Positions 1 through 13,100 of a stretch of DNA of 64,000 nt are shown in pieces. The DNA is from Mugil cephalus. Its lineage: Eukaryota > Chordata > Actinopteri > Mugiliformes > Mugilidae. Where the stretch lies: assembly GCF_022458985.1 (NCBI RefSeq), contig NC_061783.1:18055413-18119412 (forward strand), in the 5' to 3' direction. Position numbers and translations under genes: made by a program. How positions within the stretch are numbered: the first letter of the stretch is position 1; every line of letters starts with the position of its first letter. The notes below the pieces were generated by a model. The model made no database searches and was not told the origin of the DNA. It saw only the letters and a list, made by a program, of their open reading frames with translations.

Positions 1-3000
1 CACTTCTCGTACCTGAGGGTGACCTGCCAGTGCTTTCTGAGATGAAAGTCAAGACTCTGGCCAGGAAACATTTCTCCCAGAATACTCCTACTCCCACAGG
101 CCCCTTCACGGTTTGTAAACAATGTGGCGCTTTCTGAGGGGCGGGGCTTAACTGGATGCAAAACATCTCAAACACTACAGTCTGTAAATGGTAGTTAGCA
201 TATTGCAATGTTTTGGCTAGAATGGACGAGGAAAACGCATATTTTAGAGAATATACCGATACACTCATTCCCTGAGATTGTGTGAGTGTTATTTTAAAAA
301 GTTGATTGATGGGACTATATTCACCGACCCCTACACTCTGGCTCAGTGGATGGACGAACTTGACTAGAAGAGGACACAGAGGGGACGAAATCTGGTCTGT
401 CTTTATCAAGTGAAGCCTTTCTGACAAAGATATTACAAGAAGTAAGTGGAACCACTGTGGAGAGTAACGTAGTAAATGAAACACAATTAGCATTAGCATT
501 AACGGTTAACAAGAATCCCCTAAATAATGATTAATTTAACGTAATTTGTCTTACTTTTAATCGCCAAAGCCAAACTAAAGTTGTGTATGACTGGCAGTGG
601 CTGGTATGTGATAAAACTTCAAGTTACCAAAGTTAATAAAGTGACAGTGTTCGCCTTAAGCTTCCCTCTGTTTTGCCTCCAGTTAACATCATGACTCCAC
701 AGTGACGTAGTCCGAGTCTATACAGGCTGTTTATTTTTATCCCATAAAGTCAGAGAACAACTCTTCTGCCTTATCGACAGGCAGTCGCACATACGTAGCC
801 AACATACCCGCGTGGCAACGGATGCAAAACACTGGATACAACAGCGTGAAGTTGAACATTTCTCTTGCATCTGCTGAAAAACATCAAACTCATTATAATA
901 AATGACACAGTAGACAATAGGCGACGCAGCCCATTACAATCCTTCTCCTGCTTAACAGCGTTTGTGTTGATTTATGTTTACAAGACTTTTTTCCTTTCAA
1001 CCGAAGTAAAAACATCGTGGAATTAAAATGAAACCGTCCATGCTCCGTTGAATCGCATCATTCCACATTATGTCACATCACAGAGAGAAACGAGGCGACG
1101 TCGCATCGCTGGAGCCTAAAAATCTATCATTCATGAACTGTGTCGTCGATCTTGTCTTAAGATGTGTTTATATCAGTCTCGTAAGGGAAGATACTCATCT
1201 GTAATGAGAAGTCTGACCATCATAGATTTACTAAATCAGCCTTACAGCTGAGGTCTGAGCAAATACTTAAATGGTGTTTTCTAGCATTAGCCGTAATTGT
1301 TAGCATGTCCACCCAATTAACTCCCAACAAACCCCAAGCCTCACTAGCTGCCTAATGAGACTGTGGGTTTAAGGCTTCTTGTTCTTGACAAGAACATCTA
1401 ATGTGTAGGATAATCTGTGGAGGAGAGTCGCTATCAGAGGTTTGACTAATGTTAGCACGTCAAGAGCAGTGAAGAAGAAGGATTTAAATTTGTCAAATAC
1501 AACAGTAAGATGTCATTCGGTTATTTCTTTATATAAAAAATAAATAAATAAAAGCTGAAACACTCTGAGGCGCATGGGGATGGTTGATCAAATCCGCCCA
1601 GAGAAAAAGTTCAAAACTTCTAATTATCACTTGCCAGCTAGAAAAGACTCATTTGGTTTATCTCAGTCAGAAATAGACGGGGAGAGATTAGACGGAAATG
1701 TAGTGACAAGAGTAATGATTACATTATTTAATGAAAGTCAGTGAGATGCAAGAAAGAAAAAAAAGCTTTGGCAACAAAATATGGCTGGGTAATAAGTGGA
1801 AATAATCTCAACCGTGAGTTAACGACTGATAGAGTTGACGTGTGCTGACAAACTTTAAACGAAGGGAAACATCATCCGTGGCTTTGGCCTCCATTACCAA
1901 ATTCATTGAGCCGGTAGTGAGCTCGGAGATTTGCGTGAATCCAGATGGAGCAATGGCGTTGTTGATGCCAGTTTCTCTTTTTAAATAGAGAGCAGGGATG
2001 AAAAGAAGAGCCAGCTTCATCTGTGCCTTCACAATATTTTTACGTTGTACTTGTACTTAAGTGGCAAAAAGTGACAGGTGAACATGGAGGTTAGCAGCAT
2101 TAGTTTGAATCATAGGCTTTAATAGCGTCTAAATTGTAAAATAAATTTAATAAAAGGTGAAGATCTGTTGTATGATTGACTGAACCAACAGTCTGAGATA
2201 TATTTTTACAGATATCTGCCAAAGAAAAGAGTAGTAGTAGTAAATGTATCGCTGCATTAGAGGAAACAACTGGAATCCAGACAGAAACCTGGTGTTGTGG
2301 TTCACATTTAGTGTCAGGTAATATTAATTTATGCTGTCATACCTTAAGTTACTTCTTAAGTTACTTCCTGGTTCCTCAAAGTAAAGTCTCATGAGACGAG
2401 ACTTTACGAGAGTTTCAATGGAGACACGTACAAAGGGCGATTGTACTTTATCGAAATTTCAGAAATATCACTTTCAATTTGCTAGTGTGTTTAAAATAGT
2501 GACAAAAGTCTATTTAAAAAGGGTCTGAAATTCTTTTTATTTTATTATTATTGTTGCTCGACGAGAAGTTAACTTTCTGCAGAATCAGAAAAGCTTCGGC
2601 ATTGAAGTTTGAACTTGGGTAAACCAGGTGGAAACTATCACATGCCTCACTCTCACAGTGCCACTCATGAGCAGTCACAATCAATTTACAACCTGGCCCT
2701 CAGCACTCTGCTCCCTGTCACTGCGATACAAGAGCAATGAGAGCATTGCTGGCAACCTGTCGCTTTTCTCTTTCTTCATCCTTCTCTCCCTCTCGACTTC
2801 CTCCCCCATCAAAACCTGATTCATAGGAAATTGCTCATTCCGGGGTTACCTGTTGAAGCCTGTGATTAGCGGGCTATTAGACCTCCAGTCAGACAGAGAG
2901 AGAATGTGACAAGGCCAAAGAAAACGGAGAGGAAAAACATGTCAGAGTTTGCCGACGTGCACCTGCCTATGGCTCTTTTTAGTAATCTTCTATAGAATTA

Positions 3001-3818
3001 CACAGTCTTAGCCATACGAGGGCACGGCATCCCTCTGATCCCTCAGCTCCGATCTCCACGAGGCAACTTCATAACCTGATCTAAAAAGGGCACTGCAGGG
3101 CAACAATAAACCAGAGCCAGGAGCGAGCTGCGCTGCGCTGTGAAAGAGAGCGAACAAAATGAAAAACAAGCGCGGGGCTCTCAAAAGACAGCGACAAAAG
3201 AGCTTTCCCCCCGCTGCCTGTTCCTCGGACATTACTAATAAATCACCTTCACGGCATCAATCACCGGGCATCAAGCGCAGGACCCGCATGATCGATCCAG
3301 AGGCCTTCCAACCTGAGGAAAAACACAGATACAGAGACGGGGATCTGTCAGGGAACACGTCGCGCCTACACAGATACACGTATTACAGGCACGAGAACAG
3401 GAGGCACATAACTGAGCCTCTAACTCATGTGAGACTTTCATCACTTCAGACTGTCTGAGATTTTAAACACGATAAGAAAAGGAAAATCTAGGTCTTTGTG
3501 ACGCTTTTATCTTATTCTCTTATTTCTTTCTTCCTGTTATCACCATGCAAAGATTTGTGAATTGCACACCTTGAGAAAGAACATAATTCAGAAAGTCTCT
3601 CATCTCTTAAGATGGAGTGTGTGCTACAATTTTGTACCTTCACTAACGCTTATTCTGTCTTGGTAGCCTCACATTCAGGACACATATATCCAACAAAGTA
3701 AAAGTATTAGGTCTGGTCAATTAAGCAAAAGTTTAATCACTATTTATCACTTTATAAGCAGCCAGAATTTTAATACGGTTGATAAACTGCTTTTGTAACA
3801 AAGCCAGTGAGCCTCCAC
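1..3818. other. Intergenic, no gene recognised
   Basis: No open frame here resembles a known protein; the longest frames are about 100 codons and lack domain-like composition. Apart from one short perfect hairpin listed separately, I see no repeat with readable ends. Sequence is AT-rich with short homopolymers. Confidence 0.6.
2381..2407. repeat. Perfect 10-bp inverted repeat (hairpin)
   Basis: GTAAAGTCTC and GAGACTTTAC are exact reverse complements separated by 7 nt. No T-run or gene end lies nearby to suggest a function. It could be chance or a transposon remnant. Confidence 0.6.
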
Positions 3819-4343
3819 CAGTGGTGTCAAAGTCAATCAGAGAGGCGGCCAAATCAAAGAGCTAACTCCAGATCACGGGCCAAGCAGAGTGGTTATTTAT
3901 TTAAAATGAGACACAATTAGTCTTTTCAGATGTAAAATCAGAAATCACTCGGACAGAATTTTAACTTCTTCCAAGCCACAATAAAGAATTTAGAACAAAT
4001 CCAAACTTAAACGCACTGATGAAACAAGTAATGAGAACAAATTTCAAATAAAAGACACATCTGTGGCCTTTTGTGTGTGTTTCCAATGACTTATTTTAAA
4101 TGAACATGTTGTTTTTTTACATAAATTAAACATATTTAAAGGGGACAAGGGGAATAAAGGAGAGCTTTTTCTACATTTAGTAGGGTGTGTGGCACAACAG
4201 TATGGTTTTGCTGATGAGTTTGTCAATAAAGCCGGGAGGGAGAGCAGACTGACATACCTGCCTGATGCCAAATGGTAATAATGATAGATATAGAATATCT
4301 TCTTGTGGGCCGGATAAAATCGTGCTTGAGTTTGACATGTCTG
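3819..4343. mobile_element. hAT-like non-autonomous DNA element
   Basis: The left end CAGTGGTGTCAAAGTCA and the reverse complement of the right end (CAGACATGTCAAACTCAA) form imperfect TIRs. This is the 'CAG(G/T)GGTGTCAAACTCA' type of end often seen in vertebrate hAT-derived repeats. The 8-bp flanks GCCTCCAC and GTCTGTAC match at 5 of 8 positions, so a degraded TSD is possible but not secure. There is no transposase frame inside. About 525 bp. Confidence 0.6.
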
Positions 4344-4663
4344 GTCTGTACCTACTGCTCTGAAGGTGCCTTGACGTTCATTTTACAACAAATCAGAGCT
4401 CTGACAAACAACCAAAGAGTTAGCATGTGCTCGCTATACGTTCATATCCCCACACACGGATGTGATAAGCATGCTTCCTGTTAGCTTGAAGCTACAAGTT
4501 TGGAGTGAATCGATTAAACAATATTTAACATTCTCTGGCTAATCAGTGCAGAACAAAACAAAGCAATTAAGTTGCCGGAAAAGGGCGAAAAAGGAAGGAA
4601 AAATTTTGTCTGAACACCTTCAAAAAACGATGTCATAGTATATTGTGAGTGCATGTTTTAGAC

Positions 4664-4795
4664 CAGGGGTCTTCAACGTTCTTCAGGCCAAGTTAAGGGA
4701 ACCGTCAGTTAAAACAGCTCCTGTATCGCCTAATGAGTGAAGCGCTGACTGAAAGATAACGTCTTCTTCCTCCATATATATGTCTTAGACAAAGG
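4664..4795 (+). mobile_element. Truncated copy of the CAGGGGTCTTCAAC hAT-like family
   Basis: It begins with CAGGGGTCTTCAACGTT, like the complete family member at 23034. It also shares an internal tract (GAAAGATAACGTCTTCTTCCTCC) with the copies at 27683 and 44300. No right-hand TIR follows, so the copy is truncated at about 4795. Confidence 0.6.
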
Positions 4796-5110
4796 TAACA
4801 AAAAACAAACTGCACTTAAAAGCCATTAGCCTGTTACACACAGGTTTTCTAGAGCTAAACTACAGGCTAAGGCTTTCAGTATTTAACTTATTCCACTTTC
4901 ATGACATCTTTAACTTTATTTCCATAAATGCTGAACCTTAAAAAGTGCAATTATGCACAGGAATCTGCAGAAATTGTCCTTTTAATATCATATCTGTCTT
5001 ATTTCACACCATTATATTAATTAAACATTTGTAAACACTCTTCAAACACTCCGGTTGTGGTCAGGAAGCAAAAACTAATGTGAACACTGTGTGTGTGTCT
5101 AACAGCTGTG

Positions 5111-5132
5111 ACACACACACACACACACACAC
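5111..5132. repeat. (AC)11 microsatellite
   Basis: Uninterrupted AC dinucleotides read directly from the sequence. Confidence 0.95.
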
Positions 5133-6196
5133 TGACCAAAGCTCACACAAAAACACACCCAGTCACATACACACCGTGTGGCGAAGAAAAACAAAAAAAT
5201 ACATCACAGACAAAGCAAAATGTTTCTCCCCCTGGAGGCAGGTCGCCGTTAGATACGATCAAATCCCTTTCCTCTGGGCTGTACATTCTCCCTTCAAAAC
5301 CTCACCCCCTAAAACAAGCGCGGAGTTTATGAACCCTGACCTCTCGATTCTCAGGGGAAAACAAGCAGAACATTCTCTGTGAAATGAAGTTTCTCTCGAG
5401 TGTCATTGCGCCTGCAGCGAGTGGATGGGGGAAGACTTGGCGGGAGGAGAGGAGTGGACAGCGCGCAGCACTTTCGGCGGCCTCCACGGACGCCGCCTTC
5501 AAACGCCTCGCAGCCACCGAGATACACGAGACGCTTTTATTTTTAACACGGCCTTCCATAATCTAATTACCTCAGCAATTAGACGGCGCTGACATGAAAC
5601 TGAACTCGCAGACGGGAGTGAGGGAGCTGTGACATGCTCTGTTTGCCTTGGCCAACCCAAAGACGGGAAAAGAAAAAAAACTTCTGAGACTTGGCTTAAA
5701 ATTTCATCACTTTTTCTGCCTGTGGCAAGTGTGTGTGTGTGCGACCAGTGCTTGTGTCCGTGCCAGTAAGGACACATGCATATACGTGTCTCCATATGCG
5801 CGTCTCGCCTCTGGTTCTTGCGCCGACTGATCCGAGCTGAAAAGCATCAGGGACGGCTTTAGCTCAGTTTCACAGCTAGTCGCACTCTCCATCAGGAAAA
5901 ACACAGAAGTCGGATCGTGCCATCTAAAAACGAGGCTTTCGGGAACAGATCCATGCCTCCTCGGTGTTGTGAGTCACATGTTTGGACAATAGCCGGAGCT
6001 TGTTGGCAAAAGGTAGAGTCACACACAGATGGAGAGATGAGAGGCAGCACACGGCTCGGTTTAAGTGCGGGCACGGACCGAGCAGACGAGGCAGGAACGA
6101 ACACACAAAAAAAAAAAAATGACAGAGGAGCGTGAAGATGGGGATGTGCCCAAGAGGAAGGAAGGATGTAATGCATGCTTTTCATCTTCTGTCTGA

Positions 6197-6219
6197 TGTG
6201 TGTGTGTGTGTGTGTGTGT
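6197..6219. repeat. (TG)n microsatellite
   Basis: About 11 uninterrupted TG units. Confidence 0.95.
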
Positions 6220-6370
6220 CTAAGTGTGTGCGCGCTAGCTCATCTCTTTTACCACCCAGTCTCCCAGAACACTTTGTCTCACTACAAAGTCAAACCAAAC
6301 CTGATTTATTATGCATTTCCCTTGACGGGACATTATGGCTGCTGATTACCATGGTGGTGGAGGTTCAGAT

Positions 6371-6391
6371 CACACACACACACACACACAC
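6371..6391. repeat. (CA)n microsatellite
   Basis: About 10 uninterrupted CA units. Confidence 0.95.
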
Positions 6392-9295
6392 TGATGATAG
6401 AAGCATGCAAGCAAATTATATACGTTATCAGTCACATAGCATAACCGCTACAACAGTCAACAGATGCAGTACACACCATTCAATGTGCACAAGTTGAGCG
6501 AGACAAAGGCATCATTATTGCCGGTTGCATCTGCACCGGTCCACGGTGATTCACAGCACACTCACAAAACACACACCCCGTACTCATTTCCAAGCTGTCA
6601 GTCAGAACACAGGAACCTTGAGATTAATGGAGGCAGAGAGGAGTTGCACAAATGACCAGGAAAACCCTGCGTGCACATGTGTTTGTGTAGCAACATCACC
6701 TTCTGAACTACAGCCCATGAGACTGAGAAAAGGCTGGAGGGCCAACACAACAAACAAAGAGACCAGCAGCAATGTGGCAATGTAAAGAGTTTTAATTTCC
6801 AAAAGAGTTGCAGCGAAAAAAAGAGAAGCAAAACCTTTGGTGACACAAATGTTGGCTCACAAGACAAAACATTAGTTTTGTGCTATTAAACTGGGTGGAA
6901 TTAAATAGTAAAGTGTTTGTGTTATTTAGCTTAGCCCAGCAACTTAAATGGGGTTCCCAAAATAATAATACAACACGTATCAGTACAACACAGTACAATT
7001 CAAAAGTATAAGAAAAAACACAGCCTTCAAAATAAAAGCACATTGTAATCAACTGTGATACTTCACGATTGTAAGATTTATGGCAGGACTGTTAAACCTT
7101 AAGTTCCTGGAAGTGTGGGATTCATCCACTACTTTCTACCTCCAAGTTCACCGTGCTAATATCGGGCTTGGAGCATTACGAGAATTTAGCGTGGCAGAAT
7201 GGCCATTTTATTTTTGAATAGAGCGACAGCAGGAAGAGCTACCCCCTGTCTGGACACAAGCAATATCTCTATATTTGGCTTTTTTTTCCTCTCCACTGTG
7301 AAAAAATTTGGGGTGGAGAATGTGCAAGAGTTGGGTTACCTAGGAAACCGTGGAACGTCCACTGGTGACCAAGCCACAAAGAGATGGATGGCGAGTGAAT
7401 TAGCATGGATATCAGAGGGTGAAACGTTGATAGTTGACCTGCTGAATTTGTTGTTTTCCTTTATAGTCAATAAATTATTTATTTTATTTGCAACTCAACA
7501 GGAGAGGAGACAAAGGTTTAAGCACATAATGTCGAGGGTTAAGACTGAAATCCTACTACCGCTGTAGCTTTCACTGGAACAACAATAGCTGTTAAATTAA
7601 ATCCTTATATTAAGAATTTAAATAATTTCTGCTGGCCGTTATATTGTTAGATTCTGTAATATTCGTAGGGATATGACATGAATGTAGGCAAAGCTCCGAA
7701 ACTTAAAGCTCATGTAAACAAATAGCTGATTGGACGTTTACTCTGATGTAAAATCAAAGTACATAATACAACACCTGTGTTGCTGTTCATCTTTGGAAAA
7801 ACCTACAGACGTAAAACCGTTTAGTAATTCAGCTGCAATATGCATGAACATAAAAGAGTTGTGCAGGGAAACGCTTTCTCTCCGATAATGGAAGTTAAAT
7901 TCTTCAAAACCTGAACCATCCCTCTCGCGCTGGCAGCCGTCCAGCCTCATTCCCAACGCGGGTCCGCTGAGGTATTGAAAACGTTGGTGCAATTTTTCAT
8001 CAGCTCCGAAATGAATTCCACTGTCCTGACTGCGGGGGCAATAAAAAGGATGCTAAACTCGGATTCTCCGCTGATCTCCACCATCAAACATGAGCAGACA
8101 CAGCAACAACAAAAGATTAGAGGCCAAAACTTGTATCGGGGCAATAACTCAGGAAGGAAACTACTTCACCTGGTGGAGCTGAGAAACAGAAACCTCTTGA
8201 AAACAACAGACTTGGCGGTGAGGCGGTGCTTTACGTCGGCCCGGTGTGACCATTTCATAGCCAATGAATCCGACATGTGAACGCAGTTTTTTTAAAACAT
8301 ACTCTCGCACCTCAATCACTCCGTCGTCCATCTTTTAATTAAATCAATTTCACCCTCCTCTCTACCTCCAACCGTCTCCTCCTCTTTCCCGTTCATTCTT
8401 TCCCTCCATCTTCCTCTCTGACTCTCAATCTCTCCCTCTCTCTCTCTGCCCTGCGTGACTCCCCGGCCTCACTTGATTGATGATGAGAAAAATCTCCCAA
8501 GGACAGGCGCCTTGTTAAAGACAGGCCAGTGTGTTCTGTCTGTGGGAAGCGAACGGAGACAGAAGGGGCGAGTTGGGGGTGAGGGTGGGGGAGGATTACG
8601 ATGAAAGGATCATCCTGATATCCACCTGCTCCACTTCCTCTTTTTTTTATCTTTCTTCATAAACTCCCGAGTCCCCGCTCTCCTCATTTTGTTTCGTTTC
8701 TTTGTCGTTTTGTTTTTGTTTTTTTATAAATCCTGCAACTCCCCAGCTTCTCTCGAGGACCTTCTCCTCTGAGCGAGAGCCTCATCACCAGAGGAGCTGC
8801 AGGATGGGGGCGATGGCTGTCAGGTGGAGGAAAAAGGGAAGAAAAAAGGGGGCTCTGTGGACTCGGCTGAGAGCCCCCTCTGTGGCCCCTCCAGGGGGGG
8901 GCTAGGGGGTTTCGGATGGGGGGCCATCCCAGAGAGAGACAAGCAGAGGTCTGATTAATGACAGAGGCGCCATCGTATTTATCACTGCCCCGCATCAGCG
9001 GGGAAGAGAAGAGGCGCTGTTTGTTGCCAAGACTGGTGGCTTTTCTGTCTGTAGAGAGATATACGGAATATATTTTTTTGCATTTTGCTTCTAGCAATTA
9101 ATTCAGGAGGATGAGACACGCAGCTCCAGAATACAGTGAGGTGAATGAACAATAAATTTAATTCAGGAAGAATGTTTTCTATTAGCCGTATGTAGAACAA
9201 AGCAGAGCACATATGATTAACTGATTGATTGGCTCCGGCAACGCATCAGAAATAATTAATAAAGCAGTTAATGGGTAATTTATCTATGCAGAAAT

Positions 9296-10142
9296 TAGGT
9301 CTGGGCGGTACGACCAACGATGCATATCAGGGTGTCAAGGTATATTAAGGTATTTATTTATTTATTTATTTTCATGCATAATCCCATGTTCACAACATTT
9401 TCTATTGTTTGAGAGGAATAAATGCAGCAGATTGACTGAGGATGGACTATTTTACTGTGACAATGAGTAAATATTGTAGAATAATCCCACACTTGTATCA
9501 AAACTGGTTTGTGTGGCCCGGTGTTGGCGCTGCCTGCTGATGTGGAAATCCAGGGACATTTAAAGCTCGGCGATAAAAAAGAAAACAAATGTTACCAAGA
9601 CGAAATGAAGAAACAGGGACAATTGCGGTTTCATTTATTTTGACATATTTATTCTTATTTAAACATATTTAAACTGCTATGTCTGAGATGTCAGTAGCAG
9701 CGCGACCTTCTACCGTAATAACAGTAGTGTGCGCAAAACTTTTTTTTTTTCTTATTCATAAAAGGCACAATTGGGGACAGCTTTAGCCAGGGGACAGGTC
9801 ATCCAAACCAGGGACTGTCCCCAGAAATCAGGGACGTCTGGTCACTCTAAAAATGAAAAAAAAAAATCTCAAACAACAGACACTACACCTGATATTTGGC
9901 ACAAGTCTACGTGTTATTCCACTTCGTTTTTTGGACCTTTCCATCTTCACCACGCCTCAGTGACACAGTCGCCGCATGCGTGTTTAGAAACACTACATTA
10001 AAAATGATCCAAGCTGAAACAGGGTCTTGTGGCGCAGTGTTCCGAATGCTGTGTAATCAAATACTCTAGTATATTAAAAATTCATATCATAACGGAAGAA
10101 AATACCAGTATTCAGTATGCACCGCTACACCGCCCAGCCCCA
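9296..10142. mobile_element. hAT-like non-autonomous element with 8-bp TSD
   Basis: The left end TAGGTCTGGGCGGTACGACC pairs with the right end, whose reverse complement is TGGGGCTGGGCGGTGTAGCG. The flanks are GCAGAAAT (9288-9295) and GCAGAAAC (10143-10150), an 8-bp TSD with one mismatch, as expected for the hAT superfamily. The element is 847 bp with no transposase frame. A second repeat-like block at about 9765-9850 ends in GGGACGTCTGGTCACTCTA. That resembles the common vertebrate end TAGGGTGACCAGACGTCC in reverse, so another element is probably nested inside. Confidence 0.8.
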
Positions 10143-10150
10143 GCAGAAAC

Positions 10151-13100
10151 GATAGAAATTGTGAAGATTTTCCACCCATCTTTGTCTATCCTGAAATCCT
10201 AAAAATGAATTAGTAATGAAAATAGTGAAAACAACAAATCCTAAAGACAATGAGTTAGTACGGTTTCCCCCAAAAACTATTGCAGGATTTTCAAACAGGT
10301 GTTCGTTCAGTCAGATTTCTGGGATTTTCCAAACGTGGAGGAAACGAAGAGCCCAACCAGGCGACGAGCACCTGAACAAACTGTGACAAATTGACGCCTT
10401 CCACGGTTTTAAATCGAAGAGTTTGTTGCGAGGCCGAGCGAATGCAAATGACTGTGAAGAGCTTTGTTTTAATTTACGGGCAGAACGCATTGAGCCTCCG
10501 AGTGCCTGATTAAACCTACGGCGAGCGGTGCGCACGGTCACGCGAGGCAGATCAGCGCTTTGATGTCCTCGCTCTCGACCGCACAGACGCCGAGGTTTCT
10601 CCGGCTCAAACGCTCATTACAGCCGTCCAGGGCCGATCAAATTTGAAACCTTTGATTCGCGGAACGCTCTGTGACTCCGTCTTTCCATCTCTGATGTTCT
10701 GACACATTTCCGTAATGAGAGTGAGGAGGTCATTATGAGCGGAGGCCCGGATCATTTAAGGGGCCTTTTAACCCCACACGGTAAAAACAGACGTATTAAA
10801 TATATTACATGCGCTGATGTTAAGCACACAGCCTGGAATCTATTCCTCTTCTCCGCCTCATATTCTGTCCTTATTTTTCCCCCCTCTACTTCCTCTCTCC
10901 CAAAGCCCCCCTCGCAGACTCATACAACATTTATGACTGTCTGGAACATACGCTTGCAGCAGGATACTGGAGGGCATATATTCCTATCTTCCCCACCAAT
11001 ACTAACACTGTCTAACAGCTTATCTTGTCTCAGACTGGGAGAACCCCTGGTAAGTTTCCTGCTACACCGGACAGCATTACACCACTTGTCTGGTCACAGT
11101 GGCCTGCTTTAGACTTTTCTTTTCTTCTCATTTCCAAGAGAAAGCACAGTCTGGAATCTCCCTACAGGGGCATGGGCCTAATCAAGTGTATCTTACCTCC
11201 TTATGTGAATGTAAATCAGAACACTTCTTGTCGGCCGTGTATCGGAAAATGTACAGAGCGCGTGATGTAGGGTGGAGCGAGGAGGCAGCGGCGGCGGCAG
11301 CAGCGCGATAAGCTTGTGAAAAGTGAGACCTCTGGGACTGCTGTATCTGTAGAGAAAGCTTTTTATGGAGTTTATTACTTTGTTTATTCACGCTCCCCGA
11401 AAAGATCCTGCGTAAATATTTAACAGCGGTCAATCACGCTAAAGTAAGAATGTGTGGCATTTCTGGCAACTTGATAAGCTATTCTAACAGCTATTCTTTC
11501 TTTTTTTTTTGTTTATTTGTTTGAAGGATCAGATTCTTTGAGCAAGAGAGGTGCAACAGCAGATTTGGCCTCGGGTAGCATTACGTCGACTGTATGTGTG
11601 CAGAAATGTCTATTATTATTTAGCCAATAGTAGACGCTAGCATCCACTGAGGCATTGAGGAGCACAAACACACCATCTCCACTGTGAAGCATGGTGGTGG
11701 CAGCATCAAAGTTGGGATTAGTTTAACTTGGTACCTCCCATCATCACCACAGCTCTCTTTATAATGCCACATCGCTGCTACTCCAAAAACAAACTAACCC
11801 AAAAAGATTTAATAAGATACAAAGATATTAACTTTAATCACCCAAACAAGTCACAGACTAAGAAAGTGGGCACGGACTTAATTTAGAAAAAGGAGGCGGA
11901 AACAGACGATTACTCAGCATTGCATCCGTGCATTGTTTGCCGTGAGTTTTGTATGCATAGGAAAGCTGAAGAGACGCATTAACAGAATGCAAATACACTG
12001 AAAAATTCAGATTTAAAGCAGAGGATGATTCTGCAGCGGATAAAAAAAAAAAAAAAAGAAACACTGCATAAGCATCAGGTCGTGTGAGAGAACAGATGAA
12101 GCGATGAAGCCGCTTTCACTCCATCCAGCAGCGTGGAAAGATTAAAGTAAGTAAGTACAATCGGCGATTTTTACAATGGCCATTTTATTGGCCGCACGCT
12201 CGATTTTTTATGTGGTGCAGAGTGATAATAGACCACCACTGAAGTCCGAAGTGAGAGCGCCGGTGGTGCCAAAATGGAGTTAGTGCAGATTCCACCAGTG
12301 CATATTTCAGAGCGTCTTTGATTTCACGCCTTTACCCTGCCCATTACCTTCAATCATCTGCGTTAATAATGAAATAGGTGGTTTTCTTTTGTTGCTAATC
12401 TATCTTATTTGCTATTCAGCCACTTAAGGCCATTTCACTAGAACTCATATTAGAATACTGGGCCCAGTGGGCATTAATATTGGATGAAGTGGGAATATAA
12501 TAATGTGAGTTCCCCGACTGGAGGCGAACCACTCTCCGTGGCTCCCTCTTGGGCTCTGCGGCAATATATATGGAGGAATATTAATTACTGTCGAAGCATT
12601 ATGGTTATTATTATGATTTCACATTATGTAGCTTCTTGGGGCAATCTGCGCTGGGATGCTAAACAGGTACGAGGCACTTAAAGGATGAGAAGAGGGCAAA
12701 AAAAATAAAAAAGCAACATAGCTTTTTAAGACAAGTCATTTTTCTTTCTTGCCCTTTCTTCTGTTTGCTTCTTTTTTTTTGTTATTCTTTGGTTTTTGCT
12801 AGTGTGTCTAGTTACTTAGGAACAATTATTTATACGTTTCCCACCAAGCACAGTCCCACTTCCTTCTCTCTTCTGGTTATTTTGCTCTCCCCAGCCAGGG
12901 TTTTTAGGCTCTTTAGGCAACTTTTCTCCTAAACTTCCACCTCCCTCCCACTCTCTGTCTATCTCCCTCTACCTGCCTCCCTCGCTCACCCTCAAAGGCG
13001 CACTGGATCAGAGGGTTTCAGGTGATAAATACCCCGGACCAAGGGCTCACCAGCCACTGATTCCTGACACTTTACTGTGTCACATTGTGGCCGAGGCCTC

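Larger units (their letters stand above)
4796..9295. other. Intergenic, microsatellites only
   Basis: No coding exon recognised. It contains three CA/TG microsatellites (listed separately), pyrimidine-rich tracts around 8340-8460 and 8640-8730, and G-rich sequence near 8815-8935. The frames of 100-137 codons here overlap one another on both strands and show no domain. Confidence 0.55.
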